Source of the DNA: Actinomadura sp. NBRC 104412
GTDB lineage: Bacteria; Actinomycetota; Actinomycetes; Streptosporangiales; Streptosporangiaceae
Direction of reading: 5' to 3'
Assembly: GCF_030269515.1 (NCBI RefSeq)
Contig: NZ_BSTM01000010.1
Coordinates: 172,207-236,206 of the forward strand
Length of the DNA: 64,000 nt
Part shown: positions 7,046 to 16,621 of the stretch, piece after piece
How positions within the stretch are numbered: the first letter of the stretch is position 1
Layout of the letters: each line of letters opens with the position of its first letter
The notes under the pieces: generated by a model
Seen by the model: the letters and a program-made list of their open reading frames with translations, nothing else
Told to the model about the DNA's origin: nothing
Database searches by the model: none
Program-made: the position numbers and the translations under genes

Positions 7046-9730
7046 ATGTCCGCGGAGACGATCATCCGTGCGCTGGACGGAATCTACACCCGTGGCGCGG
7101 CGATCCTCCTGAGGGGTCCGGCGGGGATCGGCAAGTCCGCGCTTCTTGCGGAGGCACGGCGGCGGGCCGCCGAGCGCGGCGTGCGCGTGCTGACCACGGC
7201 GGGGGCGCGGGCCGAGAGCGGGCTGCCGTTCGCCGGGCTGCACCGGCTCCTGCGGCCGCTTCTCGACCGGGTGGACGACCTGCCCGCCCCGCAGCGCGAC
7301 GCCCTGCGGACGGCGTTCGGCATGGCGGAGACCGTCGCGACCCCCGGCCCGTTCCTCATCGGGTTAGGCACGCTCGGGCTGCTCGGCGCCGAGGCCGCCG
7401 GCGGGCCGCTGCTCCTGACCGTCGAGGACGCGCAATGGCTGGACCGGCCGACCGCCGACGCGCTGGCGTTCGCGGGACGGCGGCTCGGCCCCGAAGCGAT
7501 CGTGCTCGTCGCCGCCATCCGCGACGGGTACGAGAGCCCGCTGTGGGAGGCGGGGCCGGTGGAGGTCCGGCTCGGCGGGCTTCCGCGCGAGGCGGCGCGG
7601 CGGCTGCTCACGTCGAGGTTCCCGGGCCTGCCGCCCGGCGTCCGCGAACGCGTTCTGGACGAGGCGGACGGCAACCCGCTGGCGCTGCTGGAACTCCCGC
7701 AGGCCCTCGACCACGCGGCCCCCGGCGAGGAGGAGACGCCGCCCGCCCGTCTGCCGCTGACCCCGCGGCTTCAGCGGGCGTTCGGTGCGCGGGCCGCCGA
7801 GCTGCCCGCCCCGACCCGTACCGTGCTGCGCGTGGCGGCGCTGGAGGAGGACTGCCCGCTGGCCCCGGCGCTCGCCGCGGCCGGGATCGTCGACGGGGCG
7901 CCGCGCGGTGTCGAGCACCTGGCCCCGGCGGTACGGGCCGAGCTGATCGAGACCGGCGACCGTACGGTCCGGTTCCGCCATCCCCTCTACAGGGCGGCCA
8001 TCCGCCAGGCGGCGAGCCTGGCCGAGCGGCATGCGGCGCACCGGGCGCTGGCCGAGGCGCTGGAGGGCGACCCCGACCGGCGCGTGTGGCACCTGGCGGA
8101 GGCCGCGGTCGGGCCGGACGAGGCGGTCGCCGCCGAACTGGCCGAGGCCGGGCGCCGGGCGCTCCGGCGCGGGGCGATCGGCACCGCCGAGGCGGCCTTC
8201 GAGCGGGCCGCCGCGCTGGCACGCGACCCCGCCCGCCGGGGGCGCCTGCTGCTGGACGCGGCGGCGGCGGCGAACGACCGGGGACGCGGCGGGACGGTGC
8301 TCCGGCTCCTGCGCGAGACCGAGCATCTGGAACTCGGCCCGGAGGAGCACGCCTACCGGATGTGGATCGAGGACGACCTGCCGCTGCGCGACACCGGGCG
8401 GGTGCGGGCCCTGGTGGACGAGGCCCGCCCTGGAGATCGTGACCTCGCGTTGAACCTCCTCATGGCGGCCGCCGCGCGTTGTTATTGGGGCGACCTCCGG
8501 GACGAGGGCCGTGAGGTGGTGCGCGCCGCGGACGCGCTCGGCGTCGCCTGCCGAGATGACCGGCTGCTGTGCGTCCACGCGCTCGCGGCACCGATCGAGC
8601 GGGCGCCGTCCGTCCTGTGCGGTCTGCGCCAGGCCGTGCCGGGAGAGGACCCCACCGCGCTGTACTCGCGGGCCATCGCCGCGTTCGTGGTGGGAGCGTT
8701 CGACCGGGCGCTTCCGCTGCTGTCCGCGTCCGTCCGCAGGCTGCGCGAGCAGGGGCGGGTGCGCATGCTGGCGCACGTCCTTCCGATGCAGGCGTGGGCG
8801 GCGCTGGAGGTAGGGGACTTGGGTGTCGCGGCGGCGGCCTCGGACGAGGCGAGCAGGACCGGGCGGCCCCTGTGGCAGGCCGCGGGACGGGTCGCCGGGG
8901 CGGGCCTGGCCGCGCTGCGCGGCGATCGGACGGGTGTCGAGAGGCTGACGGCCGAGGCCGAGCGGGTGGCGCTTCCGGCCGGCGCGACGGCGCTGCTGGC
9001 CCTCGTCCAGCACACGCGCGGACGACTGGAGCTGGCCGAGGGACGCCACGCCGCCGCCTACGAGGAACTGCGCCGCATCTTCGAGCCCGGTGACCCGGCC
9101 GCTCACGCCCCGGCCCGTCGGCACGCGATCGGTGACTTCGCCGAGGCCGCGGCGCACAGCGGTCACCGCGACGAGGCGCTGGCGCGGCTCGCCGAACTGG
9201 AGCAGGACGTCCCTCAGGCACCGGCGTCATGGGTCCACGCCCAGTCGCTCTTCGCCAAGGTGCAGCTTGCCGCCACCGGCGACGGCGAGGCGGCGGAGCG
9301 CGCCTTCCGGCGGGCGCTCGGCGAAGGCGGGCAGGCCACGGCCTTGATGCGGGCGAGGCTCCTGCTCACCCAGGGCGAGTGGCTGCGGCGCCGGCGGCGG
9401 CTGATCGAGTCACGCGCCCCCCTCCGCGCCGCACGCGACGCCTTCGACGCCCTGGGGATAGGCCCGTGGGCCGAGCGTGCCCGCCGCGAACTGCGCGCGA
9501 CGGGCGAGCGGAGCCGGCGGCGCGAGCGCCACTCGCCGGTCGAGCTCACGCAACAGGAGCTCCAGATCGTCCAGATGGCCGCACAGGGCCTCTCCAACCG
9601 GGAGATCGCGCAGCGCCTCTATCTCTCCCACCGCACGATCGAGTCGCACCTGTACCGGGTGTTCCCGAAGCTGGGCGTCGCCTCCCGCGCCGAACTCGCC
9701 GGCGCGCTCGGCGACCACCCGTCCTCATGA
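7046..9730 (+). CDS. LAL-type LuxR-family ATP-binding regulator
   Basis: 894 residues with the architecture of large ATP-binding LuxR regulators. The N-terminal STAND ATPase has Walker A GPAGIGKS (24-31) and Walker B LLLTVEDAQWLD. The centre is helical and TPR-like. The C-terminal LuxR helix-turn-helix contains LTQQELQIVQMAAQGLSNRE and LYLSHRTIESHLYRVFPKLG. Such proteins often activate secondary-metabolite or catabolic genes. Leu107 is a TTA codon (7364-7366), a sign of bldA-dependent developmental control. It lacks the common GREREL lead-in, so the start at ATG 7046 could be slightly late. Its target is not evident from the neighbours. Confidence 0.9.
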   Translation: MSAETIIRALDGIYTRGAAILLRGPAGIGKSALLAEARRRAAERGVRVLTTAGARAESGLPFAGLHRLLRPLLDRVDDLPAPQRDALRTAFGMAETVATPGPFLIGLGTLGLLGAEAAGGPLLLTVEDAQWLDRPTADALAFAGRRLGPEAIVLVAAIRDGYESPLWEAGPVEVRLGGLPREAARRLLTSRFPGLPPGVRERVLDEADGNPLALLELPQALDHAAPGEEETPPARLPLTPRLQRAFGARAAELPAPTRTVLRVAALEEDCPLAPALAAAGIVDGAPRGVEHLAPAVRAELIETGDRTVRFRHPLYRAAIRQAASLAERHAAHRALAEALEGDPDRRVWHLAEAAVGPDEAVAAELAEAGRRALRRGAIGTAEAAFERAAALARDPARRGRLLLDAAAAANDRGRGGTVLRLLRETEHLELGPEEHAYRMWIEDDLPLRDTGRVRALVDEARPGDRDLALNLLMAAAARCYWGDLRDEGREVVRAADALGVACRDDRLLCVHALAAPIERAPSVLCGLRQAVPGEDPTALYSRAIAAFVVGAFDRALPLLSASVRRLREQGRVRMLAHVLPMQAWAALEVGDLGVAAAASDEASRTGRPLWQAAGRVAGAGLAALRGDRTGVERLTAEAERVALPAGATALLALVQHTRGRLELAEGRHAAAYEELRRIFEPGDPAAHAPARRHAIGDFAEAAAHSGHRDEALARLAELEQDVPQAPASWVHAQSLFAKVQLAATGDGEAAERAFRRALGEGGQATALMRARLLLTQGEWLRRRRRLIESRAPLRAARDAFDALGIGPWAERARRELRATGERSRRRERHSPVELTQQELQIVQMAAQGLSNREIAQRLYLSHRTIESHLYRVFPKLGVASRAELAGALGDHPSS

Positions 9731-9849
9731 GCCGGCTTCAGCTCACCCTCGCCGTGGGCGACCACGACATCACCCGTCCGCTGATCGATTCCCGCACCGC
9801 CTACGACCATCCCATACGTCCGTCGAAGACGGGGGACGCCTCAGCCTGA
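9727..9849 (+). pseudogene. Remnant of a 4,5-dihydroxyphthalate decarboxylase-like gene
   Basis: A 40-codon frame starts in an ATGA overlap with the regulator stop. Its first 20-25 residues (LQLTLAVGDHDITRPLIDSR) read like the N-terminus of the 4,5-dihydroxyphthalate decarboxylase / periplasmic-binding-fold family, which commonly begins LTLACGDYDRTRPLLDGR. The frame ends after 40 residues and no continuation is visible in any frame before the next gene at 9894. It is probably a 5' stump left by deletion; a genuine small protein is the alternative. Confidence 0.5.
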
Positions 9850-9893
9850 CCAGGCCGGCCGCCGCTGGAGTCGGGCAGATAGGATCACGTCGC

Positions 9894-11000
9894 GTGGATG
9901 AGGTTCTCAGCAGGTCGCGGCTCAACCGGGCGGCGCTGGCACGGCAGATGCTCCTGGCCCGTCAGGAGGTGACGGCGGCCGCGGCCGTGGAGCGGCTGCT
10001 GGTGATGCAGGCGCAGGAGGCCAGGCCCCCGTTCGTCGGTCTGTGGAGCCGTGTCGCGGGGTTCTCCGCCGACCTGCTGCGCCAGGCCCTGCACGGGCGT
10101 GAGGTCGTGCGCGCCACGCATGTGCGGGGCACGCTGCACCTGCTGAGCGCGGCCGACTACCTCGCCTTCCGGGCGCCGGTGCAGCCGGTGCTGACCGCCT
10201 CCGCCGCGTCGATCGCCAAGCGGCTCGGCGGGCCGCTGCCGGAGCAGGGCGAGCTGCTGGCCGCCGCGCGGGCGATCCTGGAGAAGGGCCCCGCGGATTT
10301 CGGGACGATCCGCGAGGGGCTGCGGGAGCGGTTCCCGCAGGTCAACGAGCGCGCGCTGGGTTACGCGGTGCGGATGCAACTGCCGCTCGTGATGGTGCCG
10401 ACCGGCGACCCGTGGGCCTTCCCGGCGAACGCGGACTTCACGCTCGCGGAGCTGTGGCTGGGCGAGCCCATCGCGCCCGACGAGTCACCCGCTCCCCTGG
10501 TCCTGCGCTATCTGGCGTCCTATGGGCTGGCCGGCGTCGCCGACATGCAGACCTGGTCCGGGTTGAAGGGCCTGAAGCCGGTCTTCGAGGAGCTGCGCCC
10601 GCGGTTGCGGGTCTTCCGGGACGAGAACGGGAGGGAACTGTTCGACCTCCCGGACGCGCCGCGCCCGGAGGCGGAGGTCGCCGCGCCCGCCCGGTTCCTG
10701 CCCGAGTTCGACGGCCTGGTGCTGGCGTACGCGGACCGCGGCCGGATCGTGTCCGAGGAGCACCGGCCGCGCCTGGTGACCAAGAACCTGCGGGTCCCCG
10801 CCTCCTTCCTGTGGGACGGCTTCGTGCGCGGCACGTGGAAGGCCGCGATCAGGAAGACCTCGGCCACGCTCGTCCTGACGCCGTTCGAGCCGCTGCCCGG
10901 CGCGGCCCTGGCGGAGCTGGAGGAGGAGGGGCGCGGGCTCCTCGGGTTCCTGGCGCCCGGCGTGGCCACGACCGACGTCCGTGTCGACCCCGCCGGCTAG
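9894..11000 (+). CDS. Winged helix DNA-binding domain protein (HTH_42 / YcaQ-like family)
   Basis: 368 residues. Family hallmarks are LSRSRLNRAALARQMLL, LLVMQAQEARPPFVGLWSRV, ATHVRGTLHLLSAADYLAFR, and in the C-terminal half LRYLASYGLAGVADMQTWSGL and FLPEFDGLVLAYADRGRIV. Relatives of this fold include YcaQ/AlkX-type DNA glycosylases for interstrand crosslinks, but many actinomycete members have no known role and the catalytic residues cannot be assigned here. GTG 9894 was chosen because it fits the family N-terminus and follows AGGATC. It appears to be a single gene. Confidence 0.8.
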   Translation: MDEVLSRSRLNRAALARQMLLARQEVTAAAAVERLLVMQAQEARPPFVGLWSRVAGFSADLLRQALHGREVVRATHVRGTLHLLSAADYLAFRAPVQPVLTASAASIAKRLGGPLPEQGELLAAARAILEKGPADFGTIREGLRERFPQVNERALGYAVRMQLPLVMVPTGDPWAFPANADFTLAELWLGEPIAPDESPAPLVLRYLASYGLAGVADMQTWSGLKGLKPVFEELRPRLRVFRDENGRELFDLPDAPRPEAEVAAPARFLPEFDGLVLAYADRGRIVSEEHRPRLVTKNLRVPASFLWDGFVRGTWKAAIRKTSATLVLTPFEPLPGAALAELEEEGRGLLGFLAPGVATTDVRVDPAG

Positions 11001-11095
11001 CCAAGATCCCTTTCCTCCCTTGTTTCTTTTGGCACCGAGTGCCATCCTGTTGTGGCTGATAAAGGCCGGCGTGGGGGAAGTCACGGAGGACAGCC

Positions 11096-11902
11096 ATGGG
11101 ACGCTTGACGGGCAAGGTCGCATTCATCACCGGCGCGGCGCGCGGGCAGGGCCGCGCGGAGGCCGTACGGCTGGCGGCCGAGGGCGCGGACATCATCGCC
11201 GTCGACCTCGCCGAGTCGGCCGGCCCGGACGTCCTCTACCCGCCGGCCACGCAGGCCGACCTGGACGAGACGGCCAGGCTGGTGAAGGAGCAGGGGCGGC
11301 GCGTCCTGGCGCGCAAGGCCGACGTCCGCGACCTGGGCGCGCTGGAGGCGGCCGTCCGCGACGGCGTCGCCGAGCTCGGGCGGCTGGACATCGTGGTGGC
11401 CAACGCGGGCATCGTCAACTACGGCCGCGCCTGGGAGATCACCGAACGCCAGTGGCAGGACGTGATCGACGTCAACCTCACCGGGGTGTGGAAGACGGTC
11501 AAGGCCACCGTGCCGACGCTGATCGAGCAGGGCGAGGGCGGATCGGTCATCATCACCAGCTCGGTGGCGGGCCTGAAGGGGCTGCCGCTGCTGGCCCACT
11601 ACGCCAGTTCCAAGCACGGCGTGACCGGTCTGGCCAAGGTGCTGGCCAACGAGCTGGCCTCGTACGACATCCGGGTCAACAGCATCCACCCGCACGGCGT
11701 GCGGACGGGCATGACCGACACCTCGATGCAGGAGCTGCTGGACGTGGAGCCCGCCTACGGCCCCATCTACATGGCCGGCCTGCCGTACGAGATGGTCGAG
11801 CCGGAGGACATCGCCAACATGGTCGCCTTCCTGGCCTCCGACGAGGCCAAGTACATCACCGGCTCGCAGATGCGCGTCGACCTCGGGGCCCTCAACCGCT
11901 GA
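11096..11902 (+). CDS. Mycofactocin-coupled SDR-family oxidoreductase
   Basis: 268 residues, a full-length short-chain dehydrogenase. The cofactor motif is TGAARGQGR, the active site is SSVAG with YASSKHG, and NAG is present. The longer loop with TQADLDETARLVKEQGRRV between strands 2 and 3 is typical of the SDR group that keeps NAD bound and hands electrons to mycofactocin. Its position convergent with the mft operon (11-base overlap with mftF) supports that assignment. It would oxidise an alcohol with mycofactocin as the external electron carrier; the substrate is unknown. An AT-rich stretch (11005-11040) precedes it and probably holds its promoter. Confidence 0.9.
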   Translation: MGRLTGKVAFITGAARGQGRAEAVRLAAEGADIIAVDLAESAGPDVLYPPATQADLDETARLVKEQGRRVLARKADVRDLGALEAAVRDGVAELGRLDIVVANAGIVNYGRAWEITERQWQDVIDVNLTGVWKTVKATVPTLIEQGEGGSVIITSSVAGLKGLPLLAHYASSKHGVTGLAKVLANELASYDIRVNSIHPHGVRTGMTDTSMQELLDVEPAYGPIYMAGLPYEMVEPEDIANMVAFLASDEAKYITGSQMRVDLGALNR

Positions 11903-13370
11903 GCCCTCCGCCGCCGGGCCGCCTCAGGCGGCGCACCCACCGGTCCAGCCCGTCGGGGAGACGGACCTCGGGACGCAGGGGAGCGGCGGTACGCGCACGG
12001 GCCGCTGCCGCCGTCACCCCCGATCCGTACGCGGCGTCCTCCGCGAGCCGCAGCAGCGTGTACCGGACGGGATCGACATCCGGTCGTTCCCGCACCCACT
12101 CCAGGGCGATGGGCGCGAGCATGGCCAGCACGGCGCCGCGCGCCAACCGGCTGCGCCCGCAAGCGCCCATCGCGAGCAGTCCCAAAGGCCACCACTCGCG
12201 GCGCAGCGCATGCCCGATCGCCGCACCATCGGCCACGACGCCCTTGGCGACGACGGCCGCAGCCAGGCTCCAGCCGGTGGGCAGCGATGACAGCCTCCTG
12301 GCCAGCAGCGCCGAGGCGACACCCTGGCACACCGCGGCCGAACCGAAGTTCCCCCGCGCGAGCAGGCCGAGCACGGCGAGGTTCCACGCGGACGGACGCG
12401 CCGGTGCGAGCCGGCCGGGGTGGCGCAGCGCCAGATCGGCCGCGGACGTGCCGTACTCGTGGCGGCGGCGTGCCCACTCCACCGGGCGCAGCCGTGGCGT
12501 GTGGGCGACCTGGACGGCGGGCTCGTAGCGCACGTTCCAGCCGAGGTCGCCGAGCCGCCACACGAAGTCGACGTCCTCGCCCAGCCGCAGCGCCTCGTCG
12601 AAGGCGGCGGCCTCCTCCAGCGCCGCCACCCGCACGACCAGGGTCGCGGTGGGGACGAAACCGAGCCTGCCGCCCGGCCTGACCAGCGCGGGCCGCCGTC
12701 CCATGTCCAGGGCCGACCGCGCGGCCTCGTACCGTGCCAGCAGGCGCGGGTCGCCGGACCGGGGCACGATCCGCGGAGCGACGGCGCCGACGCGCGGGTC
12801 GTCGAAGTGCGGCATCAGCACGTCGAGCCAGCCGGCGGCGGGGCGGCAGTCGGAGTCCACGAACGCGACGAACGGGGTCCGCGCGAGCCGCGCCCCGGCG
12901 TTGCGCGCGGCGGCGGGACCGCGGTTGCGGTCCAGCCGCACCAGCCGGGCGCCGTGCGCGTCGGCGGTCTCGCGCAGCGGACCCGGGTCCGGCGAGCCGT
13001 CGTCCACGACGATCACCGGGACGTCCTTCAGGGCGGCCAGGGTCCGGTCCAGTTCGCCGGCCCGTCCGAAGGCGGGCACCACGACCGTCACGTCATGCGG
13101 CCCCGGCCGGGGCGCCGGCACCGGATGGGCCAGGCCGTGGTCGAGGAGCCGCCGGGCCAGGGCGCGTTCGACGGGCGACGCGACGGCCAGGCCGCCGGCG
13201 CCCGCGCGGCGCAGCGCCGCCAGGTGCGGCAGCGCGGCCTCGCCGAGGCGCACGACCTTCCACGGCGAGCCGCCGGTGATCACCCGTCCGCCCGACCACG
13301 GCGACGCGTACCGGTCCAGCGCCACCCGGAAGCCCACGGGAAGCACGGCCGGACGCCTCTCGCTCACCAC
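11892..13370 (-). CDS. mftF: Mycofactocin glycosyltransferase MftF
   Basis: About 492 residues from GTG 13370 (GTG 13367 is equally possible; AAAGGG lies upstream). The GT2 core has VVVPAFGRAGELDRTLAAL, IVVDDGSPDP and the metal-binding FVDSDC. Downstream come GEDVDFVWRLGDLGWNVRYEP and a C-terminal stretch of hydrophobic segments. MftF is the last gene of the operon and adds beta-1,4-glucose units to the mycofactocin precursor, making the oligoglucosylated cofactor. The preceding N-terminal region (about 1-95) with SPWRVV-like SPWKVVRLGE is usual for MftF. It follows mftE after 28 bases. Confidence 0.9.
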   Translation of the reverse strand: MVSERRPAVLPVGFRVALDRYASPWSGGRVITGGSPWKVVRLGEAALPHLAALRRAGAGGLAVASPVERALARRLLDHGLAHPVPAPRPGPHDVTVVVPAFGRAGELDRTLAALKDVPVIVVDDGSPDPGPLRETADAHGARLVRLDRNRGPAAARNAGARLARTPFVAFVDSDCRPAAGWLDVLMPHFDDPRVGAVAPRIVPRSGDPRLLARYEAARSALDMGRRPALVRPGGRLGFVPTATLVVRVAALEEAAAFDEALRLGEDVDFVWRLGDLGWNVRYEPAVQVAHTPRLRPVEWARRRHEYGTSAADLALRHPGRLAPARPSAWNLAVLGLLARGNFGSAAVCQGVASALLARRLSSLPTGWSLAAAVVAKGVVADGAAIGHALRREWWPLGLLAMGACGRSRLARGAVLAMLAPIALEWVRERPDVDPVRYTLLRLAEDAAYGSGVTAAAARARTAAPLRPEVRLPDGLDRWVRRLRRPGGGGLSG

Positions 13371-13398
13371 GCCCGGAACCCTTTCACGGCTCCGCCCC

Positions 13399-14154
13399 TC
13401 ATGGGGGCGGCCCAGGCGACGCCACACCCGGATCGATGAGGCGTCCGCTCTCCTCCACGCGCCCGCCGCCGATCCGCGCGGCGACCGTCGACGCCATGGC
13501 GGCCACGATCGCGCGTCCCCGCTCGGCCGAGGACCCGGCCGGGTCGCCCAGGACACCCGACGGCGACACCGCGCGCACGCCCTTGGCCACGAGGTCGGGC
13601 ATGATCTCCGCCAGCGGGCGGGTGTCCCCCTCGACCTCGCCGAACGGCTGTACGAGGTGGGGCGCCAGGTACAGCATCACGGAGGTCTCGGTCACGCCCG
13701 CGTGCGCGTCGCCTCCCGGGGCCTCACAGCCGATCCACGCGGCCTCGTGCCCTTCGGCGCGCAGCCGGCCCACCGCGGCGTCGAGCGTGCGGACGTTGCC
13801 GCCGTGCCCGTTGACCAGGACGACCCGCCCCGCCCACAGTGCCAGCGAGCGGACGGTCTCCACGATCACCGCGTACAGCGCGGCGTGCCCGATCGAGATC
13901 GTCCCGGGGAAGCCGGCGTGCTCGCCGCTGGCCCCGTACGGCATCGCCGGGGCGACGAGCACCTGCCCGGCGGTGCGTCCGCGCAGGATCCCGGCGGCGC
14001 GCTCGGCGACGGCCTGGGCGATCACGGTGTCGGTGGACAGGGGCAGGTGCGGCCCGTGCTGCTCGGTCGAGCCGACTGGCAGCAGGACCAGCGGGTCCGC
14101 CAGGACGTCCGGCCAGGCGGCTCCCGCCAGGTCGTGCTCCCCGAGGCTCGGCAT
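13399..14154 (-). CDS. mftE: Mycofactocin precursor peptide peptidase MftE
   Basis: 251 residues of the creatininase family. Metal-binding motifs are LLPVGSTEQHGPHLPLSTD near the N-terminus and LVNGHGGN in the middle, with EHAGFPGTISIG between. MftE cleaves the modified C-terminal Val-Tyr dipeptide from MftA, releasing the ring compound AHDP, after MftC has acted. The start ATG 14154 lies one base after the mftD stop, so the genes are translationally coupled. Length and order match other mft operons. Confidence 0.93.
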   Translation of the reverse strand: MPSLGEHDLAGAAWPDVLADPLVLLPVGSTEQHGPHLPLSTDTVIAQAVAERAAGILRGRTAGQVLVAPAMPYGASGEHAGFPGTISIGHAALYAVIVETVRSLALWAGRVVLVNGHGGNVRTLDAAVGRLRAEGHEAAWIGCEAPGGDAHAGVTETSVMLYLAPHLVQPFGEVEGDTRPLAEIMPDLVAKGVRAVSPSGVLGDPAGSSAERGRAIVAAMASTVAARIGGGRVEESGRLIDPGVASPGPPP

Positions 14155-14155
14155 G

Positions 14156-15349
14156 TCAGCCGGCGGACCCGGTCCCGTCCCCGAGCGTCACGCGGAAGCC
14201 GGGCGGGATGTGCAGGTCCGCCGGGGACAGGTCGTGGACGCTGGAGTGGCCGAGGCCGAGCACGGCGGAGTCGAGGCCGCCGCGCATGATGTCCAGCACG
14301 TTCTCCACCCCGGCCTGCCCGTTGGCGGCCAGGCCCCACAGGTAGGCGCGGCCGATGAGCACGGCCCGTGCGCCCAGGGCGAGCGCCTTGGCCACGTCGC
14401 CGCCGCGCCGCACCCCGCCGTCCAGCAGCACCTCGATCTGGTCGCCGACCGCCTCGGCGATGGACGGCAGCAGCCGGATCGTGGCGGGCGTGGTGTCGAG
14501 GTTGTTGCCGCCGTGGTTGGAGACCGACAGGGCGGTGACCCCCGCGTCGACGGCCCTCTTGGCGTCGTCCACCCTCGTGACGCCCTTGAGCAGGAAGGGT
14601 CCTCCCCATTCCTTGCGGAGCCAGGCCACGTCCTCCCAGGTGGGAGGCGGTGTCTGCATCCACTCGCCGTAGGCGCCGAAGAAGGTGGGCGCCTCGCCGC
14701 CGGGCGGCGTGAGGTTGGGCGTGGTGAGGTCGGGGATGCGGCCGGTCCTGGCGAACCGCCACAGCCAGCCCGGGTGGGGCAGGACGCCGGGCGCCATTTT
14801 CACCGCGGTCTTGAGGTCGATCCTCTCGGGGATCATCGGGCTGCCCCAGTCGCGGCCGTTGGAGAACGACCAGTCCAGGGTGGCGATGAGCGCCTTGGCG
14901 CCGGCCTTTCGCGCGCGCTCCATGCGGTGGAGCATCGTGTCGCGGTCCCCGCTCCAGTACATCTGGAAGAAGACGTTGGGGTTGGCGGCGGCGACCTCTT
15001 CGATGGGCTTGCTGGCGAACGAGCTCAGCCCCATGATCACGCCCCGGTTGGCCGCGGCGCGCGCCACGGCGACCTCACCCTCCGGGTGGACGGCCTGCAC
15101 GCCGGTGGGGGAGATGACCACGGGCAGGGCCGTCTCGACGCCCATCACGGTGGTGGACAGGTCCCGGTGCGCCTTGTGGCCCGCGACCTTGGGCGCGAAG
15201 CCGAGCTCGGCGAACGCCCCGGTGTTGTCGGCGATGGTCCGGCCGCGCTCCGACCCGGCGAGCAGCGCCCCGTACACCATCCACGGCAGCCGTTTCTTGG
15301 CCCGCCGCTGCGCCTCGGCGACGGTCTCGAACCAGGGGTTCCTGAACAT
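14156..15349 (-). CDS. mftD: Pre-mycofactocin synthase MftD (FMN alpha-hydroxyacid-oxidase family)
   Basis: 397 residues with the flavin (beta/alpha)8 fold of lactate-oxidase-like enzymes. Visible are LPVVISPTGVQAVHPEGEVAVARAA, the FMN/substrate motif LSVSNHGGNN, LLDGGVRRGGDVAKALALGA and a closing GRAYLWGLA. MftD oxidatively deaminates AHDP to the alpha-keto amide that gives mycofactocin its redox activity. It lies between mftC (27 bases) and mftE (one base), in the usual order. A ribosome site is present as GAGAAGAGACAGCAG before ATG 15349. Confidence 0.94.
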   Translation of the reverse strand: MFRNPWFETVAEAQRRAKKRLPWMVYGALLAGSERGRTIADNTGAFAELGFAPKVAGHKAHRDLSTTVMGVETALPVVISPTGVQAVHPEGEVAVARAAANRGVIMGLSSFASKPIEEVAAANPNVFFQMYWSGDRDTMLHRMERARKAGAKALIATLDWSFSNGRDWGSPMIPERIDLKTAVKMAPGVLPHPGWLWRFARTGRIPDLTTPNLTPPGGEAPTFFGAYGEWMQTPPPTWEDVAWLRKEWGGPFLLKGVTRVDDAKRAVDAGVTALSVSNHGGNNLDTTPATIRLLPSIAEAVGDQIEVLLDGGVRRGGDVAKALALGARAVLIGRAYLWGLAANGQAGVENVLDIMRGGLDSAVLGLGHSSVHDLSPADLHIPPGFRVTLGDGTGSAG

Positions 15350-15376
15350 CTCTGCTGTCTCTTCTCGATCCGGTCG

Positions 15377-16621
15377 TTACGGGACGCGCAGGCCGGCCAG
15401 CGGATCCTCGGCGCACTCGCTCACCGGTGGCCGTTCCGGTCCGGGACGGCGGGTGAGGAGCCGGACGGGCACCGGGCCGCGCCGTGCGGGCGCGGTGCGG
15501 TGGGAGTGGTCGGCCGAGGGCTTGGGGATGCCGGCCCGGTCCGCGGGCCGCTTGGCCAGCAGCGCCTCGCCGTGGCCCTGGACGCATTCGGGGTCCGGGC
15601 CGTCCAGCGGCAGTCCGGTGAAGAACTTCGCGGCCATGCAGCCGCCCTTGCAACTGTCGTAGAACCCGCAGGACGTGCACGCGCCACCGTGCTGCGGCTC
15701 ACGCAGCCTGCGGAACAGCTCCGACTCGCGCCACACCCCGGCGAACCCGCCGGAGTCCCGGACGTTCCCGGCGAGGAATTCCTCGTGGATGGCGAAGGGG
15801 CAGGCGTACACGTCGCCGATCGGGTCGATGAGGCACACCACCCGCCCGGCGCCGCACAGGTTGAGGCCGGGCAGCGACTTCCCGTAGGCCGACAGGTGGA
15901 AGAAGGAGTCGCCGGTCAGCACGCTGTCGCCGTGCGCGACCAGCCAGTCGTACAGCTCGCGCTGCTGCCCGCTGGTGGGGTGCAGCTCGTCCCAGACGTC
16001 CGCGCCTCGGCCGGACGGGCGCAGCCGGGTCAGGCGGAGCTGCGCGCCGTACTCGTCGGCGAGGGCCTTGAAGGCGTCCATCTGCGGGATGTTGTGGCGG
16101 GTGCACACGACCGAGAGCTTGAAGTTCCTCATCCCCGCGTCGCGGAGGTTGGCCATGGCCCGCAGGGCGGTGGCGTAGGAGCCGCGGCCGCGTAGCGCGT
16201 CGTTGACCTCGGCGGTGGCGCCGTCCAGCGAGATCTGGACGTCGACGTAGTCGTTGGCGGCCAGCCTCCGCGCCGCCTCCGGCGTGATCTTGACGCCGTT
16301 GGTGGAGAACTTCACGCCCACGTGGTGGGCGGTGGCGTAGTCCAGCAGCTCCCAGAAGTCGGGGCGGACGGTCGGCTCCCCGCCGCCGATGTTGACGTAG
16401 AAGACCTGCATGGCCTCCAGCTCGTCGATGACGGCCTTGGCCTCGGCGGTGCTCAGCTCGCGCGGGTCGCGCCGTCCCGAGCTGGACAGGCAGTGGTCGC
16501 AGGACAGGTTGCAGGCGTAGGTGAGCTCCCAGGTCAGGCAGATCGGCGAGTCGAGCCCGTACTCGAACAGGTCGACCAGCCGCGTCCCTGGCGCGGTGGC
16601 CCGCGGCGCGGTGACGGTCAT
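15377..16621 (-). CDS. mftC: Mycofactocin radical SAM maturase MftC
   Basis: 414 residues. The radical SAM cluster motif CNLSCDHC follows LTWELTYA, with NIGGGEPTVRPDFW as the SAM-binding GGE element. The C-terminal SPASM region has CGAGRVVCLIDPIGDVYACPF and CTSCGFYDSCKGGCM, binding two auxiliary [4Fe-4S] clusters. MftC decarboxylates and cyclises the C-terminal Val-Tyr of MftA bound to MftB. The start overlaps the mftB stop (ATGA at 16618-16621). The last 60 residues are a Pro/Arg-rich tail of the kind seen in actinomycete MftC. Confidence 0.95.
   Translation of the reverse strand: MTVTAPRATAPGTRLVDLFEYGLDSPICLTWELTYACNLSCDHCLSSSGRRDPRELSTAEAKAVIDELEAMQVFYVNIGGGEPTVRPDFWELLDYATAHHVGVKFSTNGVKITPEAARRLAANDYVDVQISLDGATAEVNDALRGRGSYATALRAMANLRDAGMRNFKLSVVCTRHNIPQMDAFKALADEYGAQLRLTRLRPSGRGADVWDELHPTSGQQRELYDWLVAHGDSVLTGDSFFHLSAYGKSLPGLNLCGAGRVVCLIDPIGDVYACPFAIHEEFLAGNVRDSGGFAGVWRESELFRRLREPQHGGACTSCGFYDSCKGGCMAAKFFTGLPLDGPDPECVQGHGEALLAKRPADRAGIPKPSADHSHRTAPARRGPVPVRLLTRRPGPERPPVSECAEDPLAGLRVP

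Noticed and set aside
13436..16195. A 919-codon open frame on the plus strand
   Set aside because: It lies opposite mftC, mftD and mftE, has no family pattern and is rich in Arg, Pro, Gly and His, as expected for a GC-rich shadow.
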